Below, piece after piece: positions 25,981-34,947 of a stretch of 64,000 bases of DNA (position 1 is the first letter of the stretch; the number at the start of each line of letters is the position of its first letter). Origin of the DNA: Desulfarculus sp. (lineage in GTDB: Bacteria > Desulfobacterota > Desulfarculia > Desulfarculales > Desulfarculaceae); the NCBI GenBank assembly GCA_003605055.1, contig QZKP01000011.1, positions 1 to 64,000 on the forward strand, written 5' to 3'. A program made the translations under genes and the position numbers. The notes below the pieces were generated by a model that was not told where the DNA came from, did no database searches, and worked only from the letters and a program-made list of their open reading frames with translations.

Positions 25981-26100
25981 AAAACACTCCGCCCGGCCCC
26001 GGCCGGGGTACGCCCCCCTGGAGCCCAAGGCTATAAGCCGCCTGAAACCCTATGCTTGCAACGGCAGGAATATAACGCAGGGCCCGCAACGGGGCAAGGT

Positions 26101-28008
26101 CTAATCAACCGCGGCCGGCCGGCCGGCCCGGGCGCGGGCGTGCAGATGCAGGCTCAGCACGGCCAAGGCCGCCGGGGTCACCCCGCTGATGCGCGCGGCC
26201 TGGCCCAGGCTGGCCGGCCGCACCCGGGAGAGCTTCTCCCGCGCCTCGTGGCTCAGGCCGGGCAGGTCCTGGTAGTCCATATCCGGCGGGATGGCCACCT
26301 GCTCCCGGGAGCGGAAGCGCTCCACCTGCTCCCGTTCGCGCTCCTCATAGCCGGCGTAGGCCGCCCGGATGGCCACCTGCTCGGCGGCCTGGGGCTCCAA
26401 CCGGGCCAGGCCCGCCAGGGCCGGGTGCAGGCTGGCCAGGTCGGCCAGGCCCATTTCCGGCCGCCGCAGCAGCTCCTCGGCGCGCAGGGGCCGGCGCAGG
26501 GGTGCGCTGTTCAGGGCGGCCAGGCGGTCGTTGAGCGCGGCGCTGGGGTTCAGCCGCACCTGCTGCAGCAGCTCCCAGGCCTGGTCTATCTGGCCCCGCT
26601 TGGCGCAGAAGACCGCCCAGCGCGCATCCTCCACCAGGCCCAACTCGCGGCCCAGGGGGGTCAGGCGCAGGTCCGCGTTGTCCTCGCGCAGGGTCAGGCG
26701 GAACTCGGCCCGGGAGGTGAACATGCGGTAGGGCTCCTGGGTGCCCCGGGTGACCAGGTCGTCTATGAGCACCCCCAGGTAGGCCTGGGAGCGGTCCAGG
26801 ACCACCGGCTCCTGGCCGCGCACCCGCCGCACCGCGTTGATCCCGGCCCAGAGCCCCTGGGCCGCGGCCTCCTCGTAACCGCTGGTGCCGTTGATCTGGC
26901 CGGCCAGGAACAGCCCGGCCAGCAGCTTGCTCTCCAGCCAGGGCCAGAGATCCCGCGGGTCGGAGTAGTCGTACTCAATGGCGTATCCCGGCCGCACGAT
27001 GAAGGCGTTTTGGCAGCCCGGCAGGGTGCGCACCATCCGGCGCTGCACGTCCAGGGGCAGGCTGGTGGGTATGCCGTTGGGGTAGATCAGACCCGAGTCC
27101 AGGCCCTGGGGCTCCAGGAATATCTGGTGCGAGTCCTTGTGCGCGAAGCGCACCACCTTGTCCTCGATGGAGGGACAATAGCGGGCCCCCACGCCGGTGA
27201 TGCGGCCGGCGTACATGGGCGCCTGGTCCAGGTTCTCCCGGATGATCTGGTGGGTGGCCTCGGTGGTGTGGCTCAGCCAGCAGACCCGCTGGGGCAGGGC
27301 CGGCGCCCGGCTCAGGAAGCTGAACAGGCGGGGCTGGTCGTCGCCGGGCTGCTCGGGCAGGGAGTCCAGGTCCAGGCTGCGGGCGTCCAGGCGCGGGGTG
27401 GTGCCGGTCTTGAGCCGGCCCAGGCGCAGGCTCAGCTCGCCGAGCTGCACCGGGAGCGAGTCGGCCGGCGGGTCGCCCAGGCGGCCGCCGGGCGTCTGGG
27501 TGAGCCCCACGTGGATCACCCCGCGCAGGAAGGTGCCGGTGGTGAGCACCACGCTGCGGGCCGCTATCTCCCCCCCTCGCGCGGGCAGGATGCCCGCCAC
27601 CCGGCCCTGGTGCACCACCAAACCGCGCACCTCGGACTCCAGCAGCCACAGGTTGGGCTGGGCCAGGCAGACCCCGCGCATGCGGCGGGGGTAGCGATCG
27701 ATGTCCACCTGAGCCCGGCTGGACCACACGGCCGGGCCCTTGCCCCGGTTGAGCAGGCGGAATTGGATGCCGGTGGCGTCGGTGTTGCGGCCCATCTCGC
27801 CGCCCAGGGCGTCCAGCTCGCGCACCAGGTGACCCTTGGCCAGGCCGCCCACGGCCGGGTTGCAGCTCAGGGTTGCGATGTGGTCGCTGTTGATGGTCAC
27901 CAGCAGGCAGGAGGCCCCCAGGCGTGCCGCGGCCAGGGCCGCCTCGCAGCCGGCGTGGCCAGCCCCCACTACCACCACCTCGAAGATATCAGGGGGACGC
28001 GCGCTCAA
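26101..28008 (-). CDS. mnmG: tRNA uridine-5-carboxymethylaminomethyl modification enzyme
   Basis: MnmG (GidA), with MnmE, installs the cmnm5/nm5 group on U34 of several tRNAs using FAD, methylene-THF and NADH. 635 residues, full length. The FAD motif VVVVGAGHAGCEAALAAARL is near the N-terminus, followed by CNPAVGGLAKGHLVRELDA and GTFLRGVIHVG. Later conserved parts include EPYRMFTSRAEFRLTLREDN. The start is TTG at 28008, overlapping the previous stop as TTGA. mnmE is not in the window. Confidence 0.95.
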   Translation of the reverse strand: MSARPPDIFEVVVVGAGHAGCEAALAAARLGASCLLVTINSDHIATLSCNPAVGGLAKGHLVRELDALGGEMGRNTDATGIQFRLLNRGKGPAVWSSRAQVDIDRYPRRMRGVCLAQPNLWLLESEVRGLVVHQGRVAGILPARGGEIAARSVVLTTGTFLRGVIHVGLTQTPGGRLGDPPADSLPVQLGELSLRLGRLKTGTTPRLDARSLDLDSLPEQPGDDQPRLFSFLSRAPALPQRVCWLSHTTEATHQIIRENLDQAPMYAGRITGVGARYCPSIEDKVVRFAHKDSHQIFLEPQGLDSGLIYPNGIPTSLPLDVQRRMVRTLPGCQNAFIVRPGYAIEYDYSDPRDLWPWLESKLLAGLFLAGQINGTSGYEEAAAQGLWAGINAVRRVRGQEPVVLDRSQAYLGVLIDDLVTRGTQEPYRMFTSRAEFRLTLREDNADLRLTPLGRELGLVEDARWAVFCAKRGQIDQAWELLQQVRLNPSAALNDRLAALNSAPLRRPLRAEELLRRPEMGLADLASLHPALAGLARLEPQAAEQVAIRAAYAGYEEREREQVERFRSREQVAIPPDMDYQDLPGLSHEAREKLSRVRPASLGQAARISGVTPAALAVLSLHLHARARAGRPAAVD

Positions 28009-28508
28009 CTCAACCCCAGATAGGCGTGGCCCACCTCAGCCGTGGAAAAGGCCGGGCCGCCGCCCCGCCAGACCGCGCCCTCCACCGGGCCGGCCAGGAG
28101 CAGATGGTCGCCGGGCCGCCGGACCTCCTGCACCCGGCAGCACAGGGCCCCCAGGGCGTCCGAAAGCAGCGGCAAGCCGAGAGGCCCTTCCTCCAGGGCC
28201 AGGCCCGCGAAGCGACGGGCCGCCGGACGGCCCAAGGCCGCCACCAACTCCCGGTTGCCGGCCGGCAGCAGGTTCAGGGCAAAGGCCCCCTGCCCTTGCA
28301 GGGCCGGCAGTACAGAGCGATTGTGGCGCACGGCGGCCAGGAGCCAGGGCGGCCGGCCGCTCACCTGGCTCACCCAGGAGACCAACAGGCCCTGGGGCTC
28401 AGTCAGGCGGCCGGTGCTCAGGAAGTACAGGCCATAGTGCAGGTGGCTCAGGGCAGCCACCACCTCTGGGCTTAAGTCGTGCAATTGGTTCTCTAGCATC
28501 CGCCTCAT
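28005..28508 (-). CDS. Flavin reductase-like FMN-binding protein
   Basis: A 167-residue protein resembling the flavin-reductase-like split-barrel domain: N-terminal LHYGLYFLSTGRL, then VSWVSQVSGRPPWLLAAVRHN, and FALNLLPAGNRELVAALGR. These proteins bind FMN and reduce flavins, or act as diiron/nitric-oxide-related redox partners in anaerobes. It has 4-base overlaps on both sides (ATGA with the YdcF-like gene, TTGA with mnmG), showing tight translational coupling. The specific partner is unknown. Confidence 0.75.
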   Translation of the reverse strand: MRRMLENQLHDLSPEVVAALSHLHYGLYFLSTGRLTEPQGLLVSWVSQVSGRPPWLLAAVRHNRSVLPALQGQGAFALNLLPAGNRELVAALGRPAARRFAGLALEEGPLGLPLLSDALGALCCRVQEVRRPGDHLLLAGPVEGAVWRGGGPAFSTAEVGHAYLGLS

Positions 28509-29332
28509 CCTCCCGCGGCGGGCGCGGGACCAGCGCCGCGCGAGGCCGGAGCCGCACCCACCAAGCCCTTGAGCCAGAGCCAGGCCAGCCCCAGGTACTC
28601 GTAGATGGCGGTTTCGCTGGCCTTGAGCCCGCCCAACTGGGGCAGGAAGGCGTACAGATTCAGCCGGCGGCCCTTGGTGTAGAAGTCGGCCGGCGCGGGC
28701 AAAGGCTTCAGGCCGTAGGCCCGGAAGGTGGCCAGGGACCGCGGCAGGTGCGAGGCGGAGGTGACCAGGGCGAAGGGCCGCTGTCCCAGCAGGGCGGCCA
28801 GGCGTTGGGCCTGTTCGTCGGTGTCCCAGGAGGCGTCCTCCAGCACTATGGCCGCCGCGGGCACCCCCAGCTCCCGGGCCAGAGCCGCCATGGCCCGGCC
28901 CGCGGTCTCCTCCTGGAAAAAGGAGCCGCCCGAGAGCACCAGCTTAGCGCCGGGCAGGCCCCGCCACAGGCGCACCCCCTCCATCAGCCGCAGCAGGGAG
29001 GTGCTGCCCAGACGGTCGGCCTTACTCAGCTCGCCGTCGCGCAGGCTGCCGCTGAGCACCACGATGAAACTCACGCCGCGGCCTTGCAGTTTGGCAGGAT
29101 CGGCATAGCGCCAGTTACGCGCCTCCAGGCTGTGCAGCAGCAGGCCGCCGGTCACGGGCATGGAGTACAGCAACAATAACAGCCCGGCCGCCAGCAGCAA
29201 GACCGGACCCAGACGCCTCTGCGGACGCCGCAGCCAGATCACCGCCCCCACCAGCCACAGCACCAGCACCTGTCCCACCGGGAACAGCAGCCGGCTGAGA
29301 ATCTTCTTGATCACGAACCAGACCGCGGCCAT
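28505..29332 (-). CDS. YdcF/ElyC-like DUF218 membrane protein
   Basis: A 275-residue protein with two N-terminal membrane segments (about 15-33 and 42-60) and a DUF218 domain: VSFIVVLSGSLRDGE, LWRGLPGAKLVLSGGSF, VLEDASWDTDEQAQRLAALL and LVTSASHLPRSLATFRAYGL. The ASWDT(x)E and TSASHLPR(x) motifs are characteristic of the SanA/YdcF/ElyC group, implicated in envelope integrity and peptidoglycan precursor recycling in E. coli. It is the first gene of the minus-strand run extending to 21893. Confidence 0.85.
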   Translation of the reverse strand: MAAVWFVIKKILSRLLFPVGQVLVLWLVGAVIWLRRPQRRLGPVLLLAAGLLLLLYSMPVTGGLLLHSLEARNWRYADPAKLQGRGVSFIVVLSGSLRDGELSKADRLGSTSLLRLMEGVRLWRGLPGAKLVLSGGSFFQEETAGRAMAALARELGVPAAAIVLEDASWDTDEQAQRLAALLGQRPFALVTSASHLPRSLATFRAYGLKPLPAPADFYTKGRRLNLYAFLPQLGGLKASETAIYEYLGLAWLWLKGLVGAAPASRGAGPAPAAGG

Positions 29333-29350
29333 GATTGCTCCGTTTGGGCA

Positions 29351-29370
29351 GGTCCGGAGTCGTCCGGACC
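29351..29370. repeat. Perfect inverted repeat, operator-like
   Basis: GGTCCGGA (29351-29358) and TCCGGACC (29363-29370) are separated by 4 bases. It lies 19 bases upstream of the YdcF-like start, in the 286-base gap between divergent genes. Immediately after come AAGGATAATCC and CTATTAT, which contain a smaller palindrome and a -10-like element. The rest of the gap has a T-rich run at 29474-29485 and no other recognised feature. Confidence 0.5.
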
Positions 29371-29618
29371 AAGGATAATCCTATTATGACAGCCGGCGGG
29401 CGGCGGGCAAACTTCCTATTGGCCCGCAATCAACACCGCCGGCTTGGAGGCCCAAGCGGCAGCCGGGCGAGGCTTTTTTTATTTTTCGACCTCGGCCGTG
29501 CGCGCCAGTGTAAAAATCCTTGACTGGGGCAACCCTTTATTGCTTTCTTAGCACTTGGTGCGGGCATCCTGGCATGCCCGGGTTGGACTTTATGATTAGT
29601 TGGAGATGGGTGGTGGAG

Positions 29619-30293
29619 ATGAAACTGCTGCGCCTGCTGCTGGTGAATTTATTCTTGCAGGCCCTGTTGGGGGCTTTTGCCGTCTCGGCCGCTGCGGCCG
29701 GACCCGCCGCGCCGATCGAAAAGGTTCAGCTCCTGGCCAAGACTGGCGGCGGCCCCCAGGCTCAACCGGTGCGGAATCAGACCATCTCCGCCTGGTCCCT
29801 GGTCTTGTTCGCCGGCGCCCTCAGCGAGAACAAGCTGGGCTTCAGCCTGCTTCCGCCGGACAGGTTTCGTAATGACTTTCTCTCCGGCCTGGGCCTGAAC
29901 TGGCAGTTTTACCGCCACGGCGATACCTGGGACCTGGAGCTAGAGCCCATGTTCGTGCAGCACTTCGGCAGCGCCGACTTTGGCGAACTGGCCGCGGTGG
30001 TCATGGCCCGCTGGCGCAAGTTCCCCTGGAACGAGTGCCTGCCCACCACGGTCGCCGTGGGCGAAGGACTGTCCTACGTGGACCAGATACCGGAGATAGA
30101 GACCCGCGGACCAGGCGTGGGGCCCATCAATCACCTCAACAATCTGCTGATCTTCGAGGCCACCTTCGCCCTGGCCAGTCAGCCTCGCACCGCGGTGGTG
30201 CTGCGCCTGCACCACCGCAGCGTGGCCTTCAACCTCTTCGGCGAAAACAACGAGTCCAACTTTTTCTGCCTGGGCCTGCGTTATAATTTCTAG
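29619..30293 (+). CDS. Outer-membrane beta-barrel protein, acyloxyacyl-hydrolase-like
   Basis: From ATG 29619 the 224-residue product starts with a signal peptide (MKLLRLLLVNLFLQALLGAF, cleavage near SAAAA). It then has alternating amphipathic strands and ends in aromatic LGLRYNF, as outer-membrane barrels do. The late segment LRLHHRSVAFNLFGENNESN resembles the His-x-Ser region of PagL-like lipid A deacylases but diverges from PagL proper. ATG 29592 is an alternative start. Monocistronic or coupled loosely to the cupin gene 34 bases downstream. Function uncertain. Confidence 0.65.
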   Translation: MKLLRLLLVNLFLQALLGAFAVSAAAAGPAAPIEKVQLLAKTGGGPQAQPVRNQTISAWSLVLFAGALSENKLGFSLLPPDRFRNDFLSGLGLNWQFYRHGDTWDLELEPMFVQHFGSADFGELAAVVMARWRKFPWNECLPTTVAVGEGLSYVDQIPEIETRGPGVGPINHLNNLLIFEATFALASQPRTAVVLRLHHRSVAFNLFGENNESNFFCLGLRYNF

Positions 30294-30327
30294 AGTCGTT
30301 GCCCCCTGCCCAGCCCTGGAGGCTCAG

Positions 30328-30687
30328 ATGGACAAGCCCGAACTTTTGAAGAACATCGAGTTCGCCAAGGCCCTGGATTTGGCCGGCTTGGTGGAGTATC
30401 AGCCGGGTCAGGTGGTAAGCCGCACCTTTGCCCAGAACCCCTTCCTGAGCCTGACCCTGTTCGCCTTTGACCAGGGCGAGGGCATCAGCGCCCACACCGT
30501 GCCCGCCGACGCCCTGGTGCTGATCCTGGACGGCGAGGCCCGCATCACCATCGCCGGCGAGCAAATCTACGCCCGAACCGGGCCGGTGGTGGCTATGCCC
30601 GCGGGCAAGCCCCACGCCCTGGACGCCGAGCAGCGCTTCAAGATGCTGCTGGTGGTGGTGCGCCCACCTCAGAAGATGAGCCTGTAG
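30328..30687 (+). CDS. Single-domain cupin protein
   Basis: A 119-residue conserved beta-barrel cupin. Motif 1 is EGISAHTVPADALVLILDGE, in which the second His and the Glu metal ligands of the usual HxH...E pattern are not conserved. Motif 2 is PAGKPHALDA, with its His present. Metal binding may therefore be weakened or changed. ATG start. Neighbouring lactate-oxidation genes are convergent, so no operon partner is indicated on the downstream side. Specific role unknown. Confidence 0.8.
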   Translation: MDKPELLKNIEFAKALDLAGLVEYQPGQVVSRTFAQNPFLSLTLFAFDQGEGISAHTVPADALVLILDGEARITIAGEQIYARTGPVVAMPAGKPHALDAEQRFKMLLVVVRPPQKMSL

Positions 30688-30701
30688 GCCGGCGGCCGGG
30701 T

Positions 30702-32873
30702 CTAGGCGCGCGGTTTGTCCAGGGCGGCGGCCGCGGCCTCGGCCATGTGCAGGACCTGGATGGGCGAGCGCCGCTGATCCAAGCCGCCGCGCAGTTGCAG
30801 CACGCAGCCCGGGCAGTCGGTGACCAGCAGCTCCGCGCCGGTGGCGGCCACCTGATCCAGCTTGCTCTCTAGAATGGCCGCCGACAGCTCCGGGAACTCC
30901 AGGGAGTAGGAGCCGCCGAAGCCGCAGCACACCTCCTCCTCGGCATAGGGCAGGTACTGGTAGCCGGCGGCCCGGAGCAGCTCCCGCGGCGCCCGCTGCA
31001 CGCCCAGACCCCGGCAGAGATGGCAGGGCGCGTGGTAGGCGGCCTGGGCTCCGCTGCCCCCGAGCGCCGGCTCCACGCCCAGCACGTCCACCATGAACGA
31101 ACTGAAGTCAATGACCTTGCCCGCCAGTTGCCGGGCCTGGACGGCCAGGCCGGCCGCACCCTCCAGGAGCCTGGGCAGGTTCTCCTTGAGGTGCGAACCG
31201 CAGGAGGCGCACAGGGTCAGCACGTAGTCATGCTCGGCCGGGTCCAGGGCGCGCAGGTTCTGCACGGCCACCTCCCGGGCCGTTTCCTCCTCACTCATCA
31301 TCAGCGCCGGCAGGCCGCAGCAGGTCTGCTCCAGGGGGTAGTCCAGGCGCACCCCGCGGCCGCGCAGCAGCCGCAGCAAGGCCTCGGCCTGCTCGGGGTA
31401 GACGAAATCCACCAGGCAGCCGCCGAACAGGGCCACGCGCAGGTGGGGTTTTGCTTCGGGCCGCGCCAGCTCCGGCCAGCGGTCGCGCAGGGGGCGGCGG
31501 GCCACCACCGGCAGGCTGCGGAAGCCCTGCTCGCGGCCGAAGAAGAAAGGCAAGTGTCGGATGAGCCTCTCGCCGCGGGCCAGGGGCTTCTGGGTCAGGT
31601 AGGCCCGCCGCAGCAGGAAGTGGAATAGGCGCCGGTTCTTGAGCACCGCGGCCAGCAGCCGGTTCTTGGCCGGCCGCCGCGGCTCCTGGGCCAGCACTAG
31701 GCCGGCCGTCTTCTTGATCAGCCGCGGCAGATCAATGCCCGCCGGGCAGGCCGCCTTGCAGGCCTGGCAGTTGAGGCAGTTCTTGACCAGGGCCCGCGCG
31801 TTTTCCCGGCCGTGGTAAAAGTAGGTCAGGATCAGCCCGATGGCTCCGATGTACACGTGGCCGTAGTTGTGCCCGCCCACCTTGGCGTAGATCGGGCAGA
31901 CGTTGGCGCAGCTCCCGCAGCGGATGCAGCGCAGGGCCTCCTTGAACACCGGGTCCTGGGACAGGGCTAGGCGGCCGTTGTCCAGAAAAACCACGTGCAT
32001 CTCTTTGCGGCCGTCCGCTCCGGTGGCGCAAGGCACGGCGCCGCTGATCCAGGTCACGTAGCCGCTGATGGGCTGGCCCATCCCGGTGTTGCGCACCAGC
32101 AGGCTCAGGATGGTCAGCGCCGAGCCCAGGTCCGGCACCAGCTTCTCCAGACCCACCAGAGCCACGTGCACCCGCGGCAGGGTGGTCACCAAGCGGGCGT
32201 TGCCCTCGTTGGTGACGATGCCTATGGCGCCGCTGTCGGCCAGGCAGAAGTTGCCCCCGCTGATGCCCATGTCCGCGGACAAAAAGGCCTGGCGCAGCTC
32301 TTGGCGGGCCACCTCCACCAGGCCTTCCACGTTCTGCGGGTCCAACTCCCGGCCGGTGACCCGGCTGAAAAGCTGGGCCACCTCCTGCCGGGACAGGTGG
32401 ATGGCCGGGGCGATCATGTGCGAGGGCCCCTCCCCCCGCAATTGGATGATCCATTCGCCCAGGTCCGTCTCGGTCACGGTGAGGCCCTGGGCCTCAAGGT
32501 AATCGTTGAGGAATATCTCCTCGCTGGTCATGGACTTGGACTTGACCAGGCGCTGGCAGCCGGCCTTTTTGGCGATGTCGGCGATGATGCGGTTGGCCTC
32601 GGCCGCGTCCGCGGCCAGGTGAACCTGGGCGCCTCCGGCCTCCGCCGCTTGTTTGAACTGCTGGTACAGCTCCGGCAGCCGGGACAGGCTGTCGTCCTTG
32701 ATGCGGGCCACCTCTTGGGCCAGGGCCGCGAAGTCCAGGCCCGCAAAGGTCTCGGCCCGTTGCTGACGGTTGCGCGCGGCGAAGCCGGCCAGGGTCTGGC
32801 GCAGGAACTGGTTGTCCAGGGCCCGGCGCAACTGGGCGCGATATTGCCTGCTGTCCGCTGGCGTGGACCTCAC
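30702..32873 (-). CDS. L-lactate dehydrogenase iron-sulfur subunit, LldE-LldF (LutA-LutB) fusion
   Basis: A 723-residue fusion. The N-terminal LUD domain (about 60-300, with LADSGAIGIVTNEGNARLVT) is followed by two 4Fe-4S motifs, CIRCGSCANVCP near 316 and CLNCQACKAACP near 366. The C-terminal half has two CCG domains (CCGLPAL near 517, CCGFGGSYS near 647). The layout matches the fused subunit of the Desulfovibrio L-lactate dehydrogenase complex (LldEF), which oxidises L-lactate to pyruvate and passes electrons to the membrane or to Fe-S carriers. GTG start overlapping lldG as GTGA. Confidence 0.9.
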   Translation of the reverse strand: MRSTPADSRQYRAQLRRALDNQFLRQTLAGFAARNRQQRAETFAGLDFAALAQEVARIKDDSLSRLPELYQQFKQAAEAGGAQVHLAADAAEANRIIADIAKKAGCQRLVKSKSMTSEEIFLNDYLEAQGLTVTETDLGEWIIQLRGEGPSHMIAPAIHLSRQEVAQLFSRVTGRELDPQNVEGLVEVARQELRQAFLSADMGISGGNFCLADSGAIGIVTNEGNARLVTTLPRVHVALVGLEKLVPDLGSALTILSLLVRNTGMGQPISGYVTWISGAVPCATGADGRKEMHVVFLDNGRLALSQDPVFKEALRCIRCGSCANVCPIYAKVGGHNYGHVYIGAIGLILTYFYHGRENARALVKNCLNCQACKAACPAGIDLPRLIKKTAGLVLAQEPRRPAKNRLLAAVLKNRRLFHFLLRRAYLTQKPLARGERLIRHLPFFFGREQGFRSLPVVARRPLRDRWPELARPEAKPHLRVALFGGCLVDFVYPEQAEALLRLLRGRGVRLDYPLEQTCCGLPALMMSEEETAREVAVQNLRALDPAEHDYVLTLCASCGSHLKENLPRLLEGAAGLAVQARQLAGKVIDFSSFMVDVLGVEPALGGSGAQAAYHAPCHLCRGLGVQRAPRELLRAAGYQYLPYAEEEVCCGFGGSYSLEFPELSAAILESKLDQVAATGAELLVTDCPGCVLQLRGGLDQRRSPIQVLHMAEAAAAALDKPRA

Positions 32874-33424
32874 GCGGCCGCCTCCAATATCAACACGTGC
32901 ACCTGCCGAGGTCCGTGCGCGCCCATGGTCAGGATCAACTCAATGTCCCCAGTGCGGCTGGGGCCAGTGATCATGGCCAGGTAGGCCTGGGGCCGCTGCA
33001 ATATGCCCCCAAGCTCATCTTGCAACGAAGGTAGGTCCGGCCGCAGGCGGGCCGCGGGCAGCACGGCCACGTGCACCTCGGAGAGCATGGTGGCCAGGCG
33101 CAGATCCTCGTTGAGCGAGTCGATGACCAGGGTGCCGGTCTGGGCCACGCCCCAGTCCGCGGGCGTGAAGCCGCAGAAGATGTTCTTGGCCTGGGCGCGC
33201 AGGCCCTGGCTGAACACCTCCAGGCCGGCCTGCTGGCCCACGGCCTGGATGCGCTCCAGCTCCGCCTGGCCCCAGCCCGGCGCGGCCAGGGTGCGGCCGC
33301 CCAACTCCTGGGTGAGGCGCACGACGTAGCCCAAAGCCGCCTCCAGGTCCGGCACGGTCTGGGCCCGCCCGCCCACTACGGCGATCCTTTGCTGAAACTG
33401 GTCCTGCAAAGACTCAAGCCTCAT
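32870..33424 (-). CDS. LUD-domain lactate utilization protein LldG (LutC-like)
   Basis: A 184-residue LUD-domain protein. Typical segments are AQTGTLVIDSLNEDLRLATM, LSEVHVAVLP and MITGPSRTGDIELILTMGAHGPR, the last being the conserved C-terminal LutC motif. It is the first gene of the lldG-lldEF pair, overlapping by 4 bases, and is required with LldEF for L-lactate oxidation in characterised systems. A candidate promoter lies 50-80 bases upstream. The D-lactate module diverges from the same region. Confidence 0.9.
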   Translation of the reverse strand: MRLESLQDQFQQRIAVVGGRAQTVPDLEAALGYVVRLTQELGGRTLAAPGWGQAELERIQAVGQQAGLEVFSQGLRAQAKNIFCGFTPADWGVAQTGTLVIDSLNEDLRLATMLSEVHVAVLPAARLRPDLPSLQDELGGILQRPQAYLAMITGPSRTGDIELILTMGAHGPRQVHVLILEAAA

Positions 33425-33472
33425 GCGCCCTCCCCGCGTGCAAGGCCTTGTATCTTAGCAGAAGGCGCGGCG

Positions 33473-33501
33473 TTTATCTAACAAACAAGAACCGTTTCCA
33501 A
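33473..33501 (-). promoter_or_regulatory. Candidate promoter for lldG-lldEF
   Basis: On the minus strand TTGGAA (complement of 33496-33501) is followed after 17 bases by GATAAA (complement of 33473-33478), each matching consensus at 4 of 6 positions. It lies in the 141-base AT-richer region between divergent L- and D-lactate modules, the natural place for a shared regulator. Confidence 0.35.
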
Positions 33502-33565
33502 AACAGGGGCCTTGCATTAATATTAAAAAGCCGTTCACTGCCGGGCAAGCCCAACGGGAGAGGCC

Positions 33566-34945
33566 ATGCGCGACCAGGCCCTGATCAAAAAGTTCGCCGA
33601 CATCCTGGGCGTGGAAAGCGTCTTTACGCAGGAGTCAGACCTGCTCACCTACTCCTACGACGCGGCCGGCCTGCCCGGCCAGGCTCCCTGGCTGGCCCTG
33701 CGGCCCCAGACTCTGGAGCACCTGGGCCGGGCCGTCAAGGTGTGCCACGAAGAAGGCCTGCCCCTGACCGTGCGCGGGGCCGGCACCAACCTCAGCGGCG
33801 GGGCCATCCCCCGGCCGGACGGCGTGGTGCTGCTCACCAGCGCCCTGAAGCGCATCATCGAGATCAACCAGGCGGACATGTACGCAGTGGTGGAGCCGGG
33901 GGTGGTCACGGCCCAGCTCTTCGCCGCGACCCTGGCCCACGGCCTGTTCTACCCGCCCGATCCGGGCAGTCAGGCGGTCTCCACCCTGGGCGGCAACGTG
34001 GCCGAGAACTCCGGCGGCCTGCGCGGCCTCAAGTATGGCGTCACCCGGGACTACGTGATGGGCCTGAGCTTTTTCGACAGCGAAGGCAACCTGGTGCACA
34101 CCGGCGCGCGCACCGTAAAGTGCGTCACCGGCTACAACCTGGCCGGGCTCATGGTGGGTTCCGAGGGCACCCTGGGCGTATTCGGCCGCATCATCTTAAA
34201 GCTCATCCCCCCGCCGGCCGCGGCCAAGGCTATGGTGGCGGTGTATGAGCGCATGCAAGACGCCTCCGAGACCGTGGCAGCGATCATTGCGGCCCGCATC
34301 CTGCCGGCCACCCTGGAGTTCATGGACAACTTCACCATCCGCACCGTGGAGGACTACAGCCGGGCGGGCCTGCCCCGGGAGGCGGCCGCCCTGCTGTTGA
34401 TCGAGGTGGACGGGCACCCGGCCCAGGTGGAGGAGGAGGCGGCCCGGGTGCAGGAGATATGCCGGCAGCACGGGGCCAGGGTGCAAATGGCCCAGGACGC
34501 AGCCCAGCGGGACAAGATCTGGGAAGCGCGGCGGGCGGCCATCCCGGCCTTGGCCCGGCTCAAGCCCTCCATCTGGCTGGAGGACGCCACCGTGCCCCGC
34601 AGCCAGATTCCGGCCATGATCGCGGCCCTGACCGAGATCGCAGCCAAATGCCAATTGACCATCGGCACCTTTGGCCACGCCGGCGACGGCAACCTGCACC
34701 CCACCATCGTTTATGACAAGCGCGACCCGGACCAGCGCCAGCGGGTGGCCGCGGCCGTGGAGGCCATCTTCGAGCGGGCCCTGACCCTGGGCGGCACCCT
34801 CTCGGGCGAGCACGGCCTGGGGTTGACCAAGGTGCGCTTCCTGGCCGACGAGGTGGGGCCGGCCACCATCGCCTGGTCCCGCCGCCTCAAGGCCGCCCTG
34901 GACCCCAAGGGAATCCTCAACCCCGGCAAGGCCATCGGGGGCTGA
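33566..34945 (+). CDS. FAD-linked D-lactate/glycolate dehydrogenase (GlcD/Dld-like)
   Basis: A 459-residue VAO-type flavoprotein. The FAD-binding domain shows LTVRGAGTNLSGGAIPRPDG and PDPGSQAVSTLGGNVAENSG; the C-terminal FAD-oxidase domain shows GTFGHAGDGNLHPTIVYD and GGTLSGEHGLGLTKVRFL. ATG follows GGGAGAGG. With the Fe-S subunit 2 bases downstream it corresponds to the D-lactate dehydrogenase pair next to Lld genes in Desulfovibrio. Glycolate or 2-hydroxyglutarate oxidation is a possible alternative, but the neighbourhood favours D-lactate. Confidence 0.9.
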   Translation: MRDQALIKKFADILGVESVFTQESDLLTYSYDAAGLPGQAPWLALRPQTLEHLGRAVKVCHEEGLPLTVRGAGTNLSGGAIPRPDGVVLLTSALKRIIEINQADMYAVVEPGVVTAQLFAATLAHGLFYPPDPGSQAVSTLGGNVAENSGGLRGLKYGVTRDYVMGLSFFDSEGNLVHTGARTVKCVTGYNLAGLMVGSEGTLGVFGRIILKLIPPPAAAKAMVAVYERMQDASETVAAIIAARILPATLEFMDNFTIRTVEDYSRAGLPREAAALLLIEVDGHPAQVEEEAARVQEICRQHGARVQMAQDAAQRDKIWEARRAAIPALARLKPSIWLEDATVPRSQIPAMIAALTEIAAKCQLTIGTFGHAGDGNLHPTIVYDKRDPDQRQRVAAAVEAIFERALTLGGTLSGEHGLGLTKVRFLADEVGPATIAWSRRLKAALDPKGILNPGKAIGG

Positions 34946-34947
34946 GG

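Noticed and set aside
25819-28023. Long plus-strand frame over mnmG
   Set aside because: Shadow of mnmG, whose FAD motif and length are unambiguous.
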